From Clostridium sp. UBA4548 (GTDB lineage Bacteria > Bacillota > Clostridia > Clostridiales > Clostridiaceae), in contig NZ_DGLI01000051.1 of the NCBI RefSeq assembly GCF_002387895.1, positions 1-64,000 on the forward strand: a DNA stretch of 64,000 nt, written 5' to 3'. Below, one piece after another: positions 1 through 7,700 of the stretch. A program made the position numbers and the translations under genes. The notes under the pieces were generated by a model. It saw nothing but the letters and a program-made list of their open reading frames with translations. It was not told the DNA's origin and searched no databases. How positions within the stretch are numbered: position 1 is the first letter of the stretch; the number at the start of each line of letters is the position of its first letter.

Positions 1-132
1 CAAAAAATAGGGTCTAGTTCAAAAGGCACGCTTTTTATTTGTTGTGTAGCTTCAATTGAAGTATTTTGAACTTTACTATTCAACTGCTTCTTGAAGATGG
101 AAAGTTGCTTTTTGAAATTTAGTTGTTGGCAT
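1..132 (-). pseudogene. 5' end of an unidentified gene running off the left edge, apparently frameshifted
   Basis: An ATG at 132 (minus strand) follows an AAGGAAGG-type ribosome site at 143-154. The ATG frame gives MPTTKFQKATF... and stops after 18 codons at 76-78, but the neighbouring frame is open from before the ATG to the window edge and reads like protein (...LSIFKKQLNSKVQ...). A one-base slip in the A-run near codon 8 would join the two. I do not recognise the family; a transposase or other mobile-element protein is possible because of the structured leader upstream, but this is a guess. Only the first 40 or so codons are in the window. Confidence 0.3.
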
Positions 133-185
133 AAAAAATACCTTCCTTTCCTTTGGCTAGAGTATAATTGTGGATTTTGGGCGAC

Positions 186-250
186 AAAAAAGACACCTGT
201 TGTGTTTGTACCGTAATCAGATTTACGTGCAAAGCACCACATGTGTCGTT
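186..250 (-). promoter_or_regulatory. Structured leader: closing stem with two internal hairpins and a U-run
   Basis: Read on the minus strand, GACAC (243-247) pairs with GTGTC (192-196). Between them lie two small hairpins: GTGC/GCAC with loop TTT (227-237) and GTAA/TTAC (213-226). A run of six T follows the closing stem. This is a three-way-junction shape ending like an intrinsic terminator, placed between a promoter (281-310) and the start codon at 132. It matches no riboswitch consensus I know. Confidence 0.35.
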
Positions 251-280
251 AACTCAAGCATATTATTTAATTTCTTAGAG

Positions 281-310
281 ATTATACTATAAAATTTTCT
301 AATAAGTCAA
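281..310 (-). promoter_or_regulatory. Sigma-A-type promoter reading left
   Basis: On the minus strand TTGACT (305-310) and TATAAT (281-286) are separated by 18 bases. It would transcribe the structured leader and the edge ORF. Confidence 0.5.
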
Positions 311-352
311 TGTAATTACTTCTAAACTTTAAGTAGTTAATTAACTAAAAAA

Positions 353-568
353 TTAAAATCTATTGTAGCATTTGGGAAAGGGATGTATATCTTGAATTTC
401 ATCAAAGGTATAATGTTTTGTTGCAAATTGTGCATGATATAAGTATTCAAGTAAGTATATTTCTCCATTTTCTACAGAGCAAAGAATGCCTGAAACTCCT
501 TGGCCATTTGCTAGAGAAACCCCTACAGGTTTGTTTATTAAAAACTCTAATTTTATTTGCCATGGCAT
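353..568 (-). CDS. Small conserved protein of unknown function, Sm-like appearance
   Basis: A 71-residue protein starting MPWQIKLEFLIN. The ATG at 568 sits 6 bases after a near-perfect ribosome site (AGGAGGTGATC, about 573-583), which decides the start over an upstream GTG. No signal peptide or membrane segment. The pattern PVGVSLANGQGVSGILCSV followed by GEIYLLEYLY resembles the short beta-barrel pattern of Sm-like/RNA chaperone or spore-coat-associated small proteins (a GQGVSG turn between strands), but I cannot assign a family. It lies between the edge gene and the ferritin-like gene, all on the minus strand. Function unknown. Confidence 0.6.
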   Translation of the reverse strand: MPWQIKLEFLINKPVGVSLANGQGVSGILCSVENGEIYLLEYLYHAQFATKHYTFDEIQDIHPFPKCYNRF

Positions 569-659
569 GGTGATCACCTCCTGATAAATAGTATATTCAC
601 CTTTAAGAGAAGGGGAACCAATCAGGAGGCAAAACTAACAAAAGGAATACTCGTAGCTA

Positions 660-1154
660 TTAGAAAGGAGCATAACTTTGTTGTGACCACCATTGATCAA
701 GTAAATTTTCATATTCTCTAGAGAAGATTTCTAAATGTTGCTTTTCCCAACTTGCTAAAATTTTATAAAGTTCTTTAGCTTGTTTAATAGAAGTATTTTT
801 TGCTGAGTTTTCATAAAACTCCACAGCAGCTTTTTCAGTTTGAATTGCTATGCCGAATACTGAAACAGCAATGGTTGCACTTTCCCTATCAAGGTTATCC
901 CATCTAAAGATCCTTGGTGATGGAAGTGGCTCTATAATTGATAAATTAAAATCATCCTCTTTATCATCCTTTATTTTTTCAAAAAGAGTCTTAAGCCAAG
1001 TAATATGTTTTACTTCTTCTTCAGCTAAAGAAAGAAATTCATTTTTAACTTCTTCAGCGATTCCTTCCTTTGCAGCAGCTAATTTATAAAACTCTGCTCC
1101 CTCAACCTCATTAATTATTGCTTGTTTTAATATTTGAAGTTCTTTAATATCCAT
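660..1154 (-). CDS. Ferritin-like / rubrerythrin-type diiron protein
   Basis: 164 residues, all helical, cytoplasmic. It contains two repeats of the ferritin-like diiron signature: EVEGAEFYKLAA...EEEVKHITWL near residues 15-50 and TEKAAVEFYENSA...WEKQHLEIF near 105-145, giving the E, ExxH, E, ExxH iron ligands. No rubredoxin C-terminal domain is visible, so it is the rubredoxin-less kind; the C-terminus is DQWWSQQSYAPF. Such proteins handle peroxide or store iron in anaerobes. The ATG at 1154 follows AAGGAG (1163-1168), so the upstream in-frame ATG at 1187 is not used. A PerR/Fur-like operator sits just upstream. Confidence 0.85.
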   Translation of the reverse strand: MDIKELQILKQAIINEVEGAEFYKLAAAKEGIAEEVKNEFLSLAEEEVKHITWLKTLFEKIKDDKEDDFNLSIIEPLPSPRIFRWDNLDRESATIAVSVFGIAIQTEKAAVEFYENSAKNTSIKQAKELYKILASWEKQHLEIFSREYENLLDQWWSQQSYAPF

Positions 1155-1174
1155 AGAAAAACACTCCTTATTTA

Positions 1175-1189
1175 TTATAATAATCATTA
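1175..1189 (-). promoter_or_regulatory. PerR/Fur-like operator upstream of the ferritin-like gene
   Basis: TTATAATAATCATTA matches the PerR consensus TTATAATNATTATAA at 13 of 15 positions (the N position counted as a match). It lies just 5' of the ribosome site of the diiron protein gene (start 1154), a plausible place for peroxide- or iron-responsive repression. By eye only. Confidence 0.45.
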
Positions 1190-1293
1190 TTCTTTAATAA
1201 ATTATATCTCTTAAACTTATTATATCACTATATAATGAATTTACAAGATAATTATCCAAGATAAACCAGTTAAGAACAATAAAATTTAGTTTG

Positions 1294-1321
1294 TTTCACC
1301 TGTAATTATATTATTTCACCT
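1294..1321 (+). repeat. Phased direct repeats upstream of the Wadjet promoter
   Basis: TTTCACCT occurs at 1294-1301 and again at 1314-1321, exactly 20 bases apart, about two helical turns. The second copy ends 35 bases before the -10 element of the jet operon. This is the geometry of a direct-repeat activator or repressor site. Confidence 0.35.
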
Positions 1322-1353
1322 AGGACTAAAATTAACCTTTTCATTGAAAAATA

Positions 1354-1362
1354 CTGTATAAT
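1354..1362 (+). promoter_or_regulatory. Extended -10 promoter of the jet operon
   Basis: CTGTATAAT gives a TGn-extended -10 with perfect TATAAT at 1357-1362. No good -35 hexamer is visible at 16-18 bases. Predicted transcription starts about 1368-1370, leaving a leader of only about 15 bases before the jetD ATG. Confidence 0.5.
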
Positions 1363-1383
1363 AAACATAAAACATGCAAAAAA

Positions 1384-2403
1384 ATGGGGTTGATTATCAT
1401 AAAGTCTGTCTATAATATTGGTAAAAAGATTATTACAATTTCTGAAATACAAGAGTACTTTAAAATAGAAAACTACTTAAGTCTGGTTGAACTAATAAAA
1501 ACTGAAGTGGCTAAGGGAACTTTAAGTGGGGTTGACAAAAGTAAGTTTAATGGAATGGAACCACCACTTTATAATAAGTATAGGATTAAGCTCAAAGAGG
1601 AAGATTTATCTCACCTTGAAGAGGAAATAAATTATAGTTTCCCATTAAATTTTAATAGGGAGTACTATCTTAAAAATCTTAAGAAATATGAAAATCATAG
1701 AGAATATGTAGAAGCCCTCATTGATTATTTTAGAAATAAAAAAAGTGAGCTACAAATTCCAATGTCCATAAATGAAAGAAGCTTTAGAATTTGGGGACTT
1801 GAAAAGTTCTTAAAAGAAGGTTGTGGACAAAGCATATTACATAATGTAGGTTTGAGTATAAGTGACTTAAATATTTACACTACTCCAGAGCCCTTTGTTT
1901 ATTATTCTTTTAGAAAAAACCAAAATCAAAGGGTTTTAATTCTTGAAAACAAGGACACTTGGTACACCATGAGAAAGCTAATGCTAGAAGGACAGCATAG
2001 TTTTTTGGGGGAAGCAATAGATACAATTATTTATGGTAGTGGTAAGAATATAGAAAAATCCTTGGAGGATTATGAAGCTACTGTAGAGGAATATCTTTTT
2101 AACCCTTCAAAACTTTTATATTGGGGAGATATTGATTTTGAGGGTATTGGCATCTATGAGAGATTAAAGCAAAGATACTCTGCTACCTTTAAAATAGAGC
2201 TTTTTAGAAATGCTTATATTTCTATGGTCAATCTAGCAGAAGGAAGAGTTTTGCCTCCATGTAGTGAAAAGCAAAATAAAAATATAGATGTGGTATTTTT
2301 GAAAGAGTTAGAGCCCTATGAACATAGGATTTTAAAGCTGTTAGAAGCAGGGGTTTACATACCACAGGAAATAGTAAATTACAGTGAGCTTAGAGAGGAA
2401 TGA
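1384..2403 (+). CDS. jetD: Wadjet anti-plasmid nuclease subunit JetD (Toprim)
   Basis: 339 residues. JetD is the endonuclease of Wadjet: it cleaves circular DNA that the JetABC SMC motor has extruded. The C-terminal Toprim fold shows the acidic residue in LENKDT (E188) and the DxD motif in YWGDIDFEG (D249, D251, G254), the metal-binding residues of topoisomerase VI/Spo11-type Toprim domains. The N-terminal half is the mixed alpha/beta arm typical of JetD. It opens the operon and its stop is followed 4 bases later by jetA. The ATG at 1384 has no Shine-Dalgarno sequence and lies about 15 bases from the predicted transcription start, so it may be read as a leaderless or near-leaderless message. 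Confidence 0.9.
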   Translation: MGLIIIKSVYNIGKKIITISEIQEYFKIENYLSLVELIKTEVAKGTLSGVDKSKFNGMEPPLYNKYRIKLKEEDLSHLEEEINYSFPLNFNREYYLKNLKKYENHREYVEALIDYFRNKKSELQIPMSINERSFRIWGLEKFLKEGCGQSILHNVGLSISDLNIYTTPEPFVYYSFRKNQNQRVLILENKDTWYTMRKLMLEGQHSFLGEAIDTIIYGSGKNIEKSLEDYEATVEEYLFNPSKLLYWGDIDFEGIGIYERLKQRYSATFKIELFRNAYISMVNLAEGRVLPPCSEKQNKNIDVVFLKELEPYEHRILKLLEAGVYIPQEIVNYSELREE

Positions 2404-2407
2404 ATTA

Positions 2408-4003
2408 ATGTACGATTTTTTAAATAACTTTCATAAGAGAATGGAAAAGCTTTCTTACTCCTTTTTAATTGATAGTAAGGTTTCCACTTTGACTACCTTT
2501 AAAGATAAGTTTACACCCTTAGAGCTAATAAACTTAGTTTATAGTTTAATGTGCTTTGTACTGGATAAATCCCTTAAGGATGAGGAGTGTACCCTGAGCT
2601 CCATGTCAAGTCTTTTAGAGGATTTAGTGGTTGGTTATTATGATAAGACCCTTCAGGAGGAAGAGGCTTACAATATTACTCATTTTATTGTTTACAAGAT
2701 TTTAAGAAATGATGGAAAACCTTTTGTTTTCACTACTTTAGATTACTCCACTGGGGAGAAAAAAACCTTTGATTTTCATCTTCTTCAGCAAAAAACTTCT
2801 AAGAAGGATAACAATAAAAGTACTTTTCACTTAACGCAAGAGGGGTACAGACTTTTACTTGGGGCCCTAGAGGTAGATGAAAAAACTCAAATTGATATAA
2901 ATCAAATGGTATTAGAACTCAGCTTGAAGAAAAAGAACTTTGCACAAGGACTTTTAGCCATTGAAAATATAAATAACCTTATAACTGCTCAAATTAATGT
3001 GGTAAACAATTTTATATATAGAACCAGAGAAAATATTTTTTCCATTGAGCAAAGGAGTTTTGAAGAAAACTTTTTAAAGAATATTGATGTTTTAAAAGAA
3101 CAGAATAATAAGTTTGATGAACTAAAGGAAATTATCGTCTTAGAGGAAGAAAGACTCAGCTTAGCCACCAGTGAGCTTCCTAAGGAAACTTATGAATCCT
3201 TGAGGCAACTAGGAAAAATAAAAGAACTTTTAACAAATATTTCTTATAAAGCTTCAGAGTTAATCACTGGTCATTTCCAGTTTAAAGAGGAATACAAACG
3301 GGCTTTAGAGGAAGCAAGTTTTTATTATAATAATAAGAGAATTAGCATAAAAGAAGATTTAGTAAAGCCACTAGAGAAAAATCCCGCAGCTTTAGGAAGT
3401 ATTTATAAGCTTTTTAATCCACTTCTTAATGTTAAATTACCTAAAAGCTTTAATATTAACTATATGCTAAAAGAACAAAAACTCCTTACAAAAGAAGAGG
3501 AGGAAGAGGAAACTTTTATGGATATAGAGGAAAGTGAAGATAAAGACCTAGTTGAGAAGCAGAAAAATAGGGAAGAGTATAAGAGCATTGTAACCACTGT
3601 TTTAGAATTTTTAGTTAGTAATAAAGATACTGACTTAAAAGCTTTAGTTCAACTTTTTGAAAACAAAAGCACTGAAGAGTATTTGAAACTTGTTCCTTCA
3701 ATTAGAAAGTTTTCAGAGGTTTTTATCGAACTTTTAAGAATTGGAACCATAGATGTTCAGGAAATGATAAGGGAACAAGAAAACACTTATGACAATGAAG
3801 AAATTGAGTTTGATTTAAGAAAACTATTGGTTGACGATATACAACATAAATATAGCCATAGTTCATTTAACACTATGAATTTTTATAAGTGCAGTAATGG
3901 AGAAAAAATTACAATAAAAGAAAAAACAAATAACACTTCACAACAGGAGTTTGTAACAATAGAAACTTTAAATTGCCCAAATATTATTATGAAATTGGAG
4001 TAA
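2408..4003 (+). CDS. jetA: Wadjet kleisin-type subunit JetA
   Basis: About 531 residues, cytoplasmic. By position and architecture this is the MksF/MukF-like kleisin that bridges the two heads of the JetC dimer. The N-terminal third is helical and dimerisation-like, the middle is a long helical stretch (residues about 180-330), and there is a very acidic linker (EEEEEETFMDIEESEDKD) near 365-385 before the C-terminal winged-helix-like part. The ATG at 2408 is preferred because AGAGAGG at 2391-2397 is well placed; an in-frame GTG at 2384 would overlap jetD. Sequence identity to known JetA cannot be read by eye; the call rests mainly on neighbours. Confidence 0.8.
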   Translation: MYDFLNNFHKRMEKLSYSFLIDSKVSTLTTFKDKFTPLELINLVYSLMCFVLDKSLKDEECTLSSMSSLLEDLVVGYYDKTLQEEEAYNITHFIVYKILRNDGKPFVFTTLDYSTGEKKTFDFHLLQQKTSKKDNNKSTFHLTQEGYRLLLGALEVDEKTQIDINQMVLELSLKKKNFAQGLLAIENINNLITAQINVVNNFIYRTRENIFSIEQRSFEENFLKNIDVLKEQNNKFDELKEIIVLEEERLSLATSELPKETYESLRQLGKIKELLTNISYKASELITGHFQFKEEYKRALEEASFYYNNKRISIKEDLVKPLEKNPAALGSIYKLFNPLLNVKLPKSFNINYMLKEQKLLTKEEEEEETFMDIEESEDKDLVEKQKNREEYKSIVTTVLEFLVSNKDTDLKALVQLFENKSTEEYLKLVPSIRKFSEVFIELLRIGTIDVQEMIREQENTYDNEEIEFDLRKLLVDDIQHKYSHSSFNTMNFYKCSNGEKITIKEKTNNTSQQEFVTIETLNCPNIIMKLE

Positions 4004-4010
4004 AAAAATC

Positions 4011-4724
4011 ATGTATATATTAGAAGATATAAGGAAAGCAATGAGATTATATAATTATCTTTTAACCCATGGAGAATTATCTGCAAAAGAGGATAAAGAA
4101 TTATTTCAATGCTTTAGCCATAGTAAAGTAAGAGAAATCCTAGAAGCTTTTGAAGAAGAAGCTAAAGTAAGGATTAAAAAGTTTGATGACACAATTTATT
4201 TTATCCCAGAGGTGGACAATGACTTTTTAGGGTATAAGAGATTAGAATTGAAAAAAGAAATATTTCCAAAGGGTGAAATGAAAAACATAGATTTATTTTT
4301 AGCTATGTACATAATGATACAACTTACTTCTGAGTTTTACGGAGGCACTGGGAAAAAAGTAAGTTTAAGAGACATAATTCAATTAGGTGAGTTAGATGAA
4401 AAGATAACGGAAAGACTAGAGCTTTTTAAAGATATGGAAGATAAATCATTGGATGAAAGCACAGAGCTTGCAATGACAGATATAGCAAAATACTGGTTTA
4501 ACCTAATTAATGAAGATGATGCCACAGCCTTTAGAACAAGAAGATGGTATATAAGTCAAGTGATGAATTTCATGAAAAAAGAGAACTTAATTAATATACA
4601 GGATGACACCGTGATTATACCTACCGCTAAGTTTAATAGATTAGCCACTAATTACTTCTTAGATTTTCAAAGACTTGAGGACATCAATAGAATACTAAGG
4701 GAAAGCACTATGATGGGGGAGTAG
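4011..4724 (+). CDS. jetB: Wadjet accessory winged-helix subunit JetB (MksE-like)
   Basis: 237 residues, cytoplasmic. This is the KITE-type subunit that binds the kleisin in condensin-like complexes. The N-terminal part (AMRLYNYLLTHGELSAKEDKELF) looks like a winged helix, followed by a strand pair (VRIKKFDDTIYFIPEV). The C-terminal part, with RRWYISQVMNFMKKENL, is a second winged helix. It is separated from jetA by 7 bases and from jetC by a single base, with GGGGGAG of the next ribosome site inside its last codons, so the three are translated together. Function is inferred from operon position and size. Confidence 0.8.
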   Translation: MYILEDIRKAMRLYNYLLTHGELSAKEDKELFQCFSHSKVREILEAFEEEAKVRIKKFDDTIYFIPEVDNDFLGYKRLELKKEIFPKGEMKNIDLFLAMYIMIQLTSEFYGGTGKKVSLRDIIQLGELDEKITERLELFKDMEDKSLDESTELAMTDIAKYWFNLINEDDATAFRTRRWYISQVMNFMKKENLINIQDDTVIIPTAKFNRLATNYFLDFQRLEDINRILRESTMMGE

Positions 4725-4725
4725 C

Positions 4726-7700
4726 ATGCCAAAGTTAAATAAAACTAGGATAATAAATTTAAATTACAATGATGGTAAAAGAACCATTTATGATGAGATT
4801 TTTGATTATGGACAAGGTAGGAATACCTTATTTTCCATGGAAAACGGCATAGGCAAAACTGTGCTTATACAATTCTTCCTTCAGCCTTTTATAAGAAATA
4901 AAAGAGAACTGGCAGGAAGAAGCTTCGAGGATTACTTTACAGGTAATGCACCCACTTACATACTCCATGAAATAGCTTTAGAAAATGGAGAAAAACTTCT
5001 TGTAGGAATGATAATTAAAAAGGATAACTCCGAAGAAGATAAAAATAAGCTGAGAATTCTCACCTTCTTAAATAGGTATTCCATAACAAGTGATTTTGAC
5101 TTAATTAATGCACCCTTTGTAGAGGGTAAGAGGATATTAAAGTTTTCAGAAGCTGAAGAGAAAATAAAGAAATACAAAAGTGGGAAGTTGAATTTTAAGT
5201 ATTTTAACTTCAATGATAGCAGTAAAAAAAGTGAATACTTTGAAGAGCTAAGAACTTATAAACTAAATTATAAGGAATGGGAAGATATTATAAGAAATAT
5301 AAACAATGATGAATCTGGACTTTCCAATTTATATGACAAGCATAAAACCGATGAAGCTCTTGTAAGAAATGTGATAGTACCTCTTATTGAAAGTAAAATA
5401 AATGGAGAAAAAAATATTATAGAAGCCCTTAAAACAAATTTAAGTGCTTACATAGAAAATTATAAACAAAATAAGGAATCCTTTGACCAGGTAGAGGTTT
5501 TAAAACAATTTACCTATGAAATGACTCCAGTATTAGAACTTTTAAAACAGGGAGGATTAAAGGAAGAGGAAAAACATAGCTTATATAAAACTCTTTCATA
5601 TATTAATAATGCTTGTGAAAAGGAGCTTTCAAAAAAATCCAGAGAAAGGTTTCAGCTAGAAGAACTTATTGAGGAATTAAAAGGAGAGCTAAAAAGAGTT
5701 TCCTACGAAGAATATTCCTTAAATTACTATAAACTTCAAGAAGAACAGGAAGTTTTAGAAGTAACCCTAGAACAACTTAGGGACAAATTTAATAATAAGG
5801 ATGGAAAAAGAAAAGAACTTCTTAAAGAGAAATTTGTACAAGAAGGAGCAGAGGTTTACGAGGAGATTTTAGACAAAGAAGCAGAGCTGGCACAGGTTAG
5901 AGAAAGAATAGCTAACTATGAAAAAGATGACTCTGAAATTGCTCAAAACATAAGAAATTACAAATTTTCCCTAAAAGGGATTTATGAATTAGAGGTTCAG
6001 GAGTTAAAGGAAAGTGAAATTCAGTTTTTAGAGGAGAAGGAAAAGCTGAATAAGAGTCTTAAGGAAAATGAAGAGCAACAAGGTGAAATGTCCTTAAACC
6101 AAAAAGAAAATCTAATAGCAATTACAAAGGCCGAGAGTGTTGTAGAAAACTTTGAAACCTATGAAGCAGATTTTATAGTGAAATATGCGGATTTTGATTT
6201 AGTAAGAAATCCTTTGTTAAAAGAATATGAGGATAAGGAACTAGAAGACTTTAATGAAGCCATTGAAAACAATATATGTGATAATTTAAAGGCAGAAGAA
6301 GAGCTAAAAAAAGAGAAGTTAGCCTTAGAAGTTGAAAAAGAAAACCTAAGAAAAGCTATTGAGGAAATTAGTGAAGATTTAAGCTTAAACAAAGAAAAAC
6401 TAAGCTCTAAGAAGAATGAGTTAGGCACTTTTGATAAGGAAAGTAGTAAAATTATCGAGGTTTTAAGGATTAAAAATCTTCCTCTAAATATAGCAGGAGA
6501 AAAGGAGAAACTGAAACAGTTAATTATTAATGAAACTCTTAAGCTAGAGGAAACCCTCACTGGTGAGGAAAAGAAATTAAGAAATATAGAAGACACTATA
6601 CATAGGTATGAAACGGGGCTAATCCAGCTACCTAAGGAGGTTTTAGAAACCTTTGAAAATAAGGGGATTTCCTTTGAGTATGCTTTAAATTGGCTTCAAA
6701 ATTACAAGGGAAGCAAAGAAGAAAAGGAAGCTTTAATAAAGGAAAATCCCTTCTTTCCCTATGGAATCCTTTTAAGCAACAAGGATATAACCTTATTAAA
6801 AGGTGAGAGCCTTGAGGTGTACACCTCTATTCCTATTCCTATAATAAATAAAAGTTATTTAAATAAGAGCATAAAGGTAGAAAAAAATCATGATGTGCTA
6901 ACCCTTGAAAATGCAGAATTTTTACTAGCTTTTAACAACCTTTTAATAGATGAAGAAAAAAGAATTCAATTAATAAATAGATTAAAAGGGGAGGAAAACC
7001 AGCTACAGGAAGAAATCCAAAATATTAAAAAAGCCATAGATAGAAATAAGGGCTATAGCTTAACCTTAAGGGAATACCCATACCTTGGGAATGAAAATGA
7101 AATATTAGAAGAAGAAATTAAGACCTTAGAGGAAAGAATTTCAAAACTTCAAGAAGAGTCAAGAACAAAGGGTGAAGCCTTAGTAAATAACGAAAATAAA
7201 ACAAAGGCTGCAGAGAAACAGCACAGTGACCTTGAGAAAAGTTTAGTTTATCTTAAGGAAAAGAAGGATAAATTTAACCACTTTAAAAAAGAATATAGTA
7301 ACTTTAAAGATAATAAAGTTAAACTTCAAAGTCTTAAGAAACTTCAGGAGAATTTTAAGAAAATAGAAGAAGAATTAAAGGTGGAAAACAAAGACCTATA
7401 CAATTCACTAACAGAAATGGCAATTAAATTAGACAATCTTAAGAAGACAATTAAAGATGCAACATCGAAGTTAGAGCTATACAAAAGTGCTAAAGAAGGC
7501 GTAGTTATCAAGGAAGAAAAAAATATCCTAGAGGGAAAACTTTTATCCTGTGAGAAACAACTAGGAGAAGATAAAAAGAGAGATAAAAAGGACGAGGAAA
7601 CCCTACTTAAGGACTTAGAAAAGCAAAACTCAAGACTTAAGAGAATCATAAGTGATGGCGGTTTAAGTCAGGAGTACAAGAAAATAAGTTTTTCAGAAGA

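Noticed and set aside
186..250. Fluoride, c-di-GMP, preQ1 or purine riboswitch at the left edge
   Set aside because: The conserved core sequences of those classes are absent; only the stem arrangement is present.
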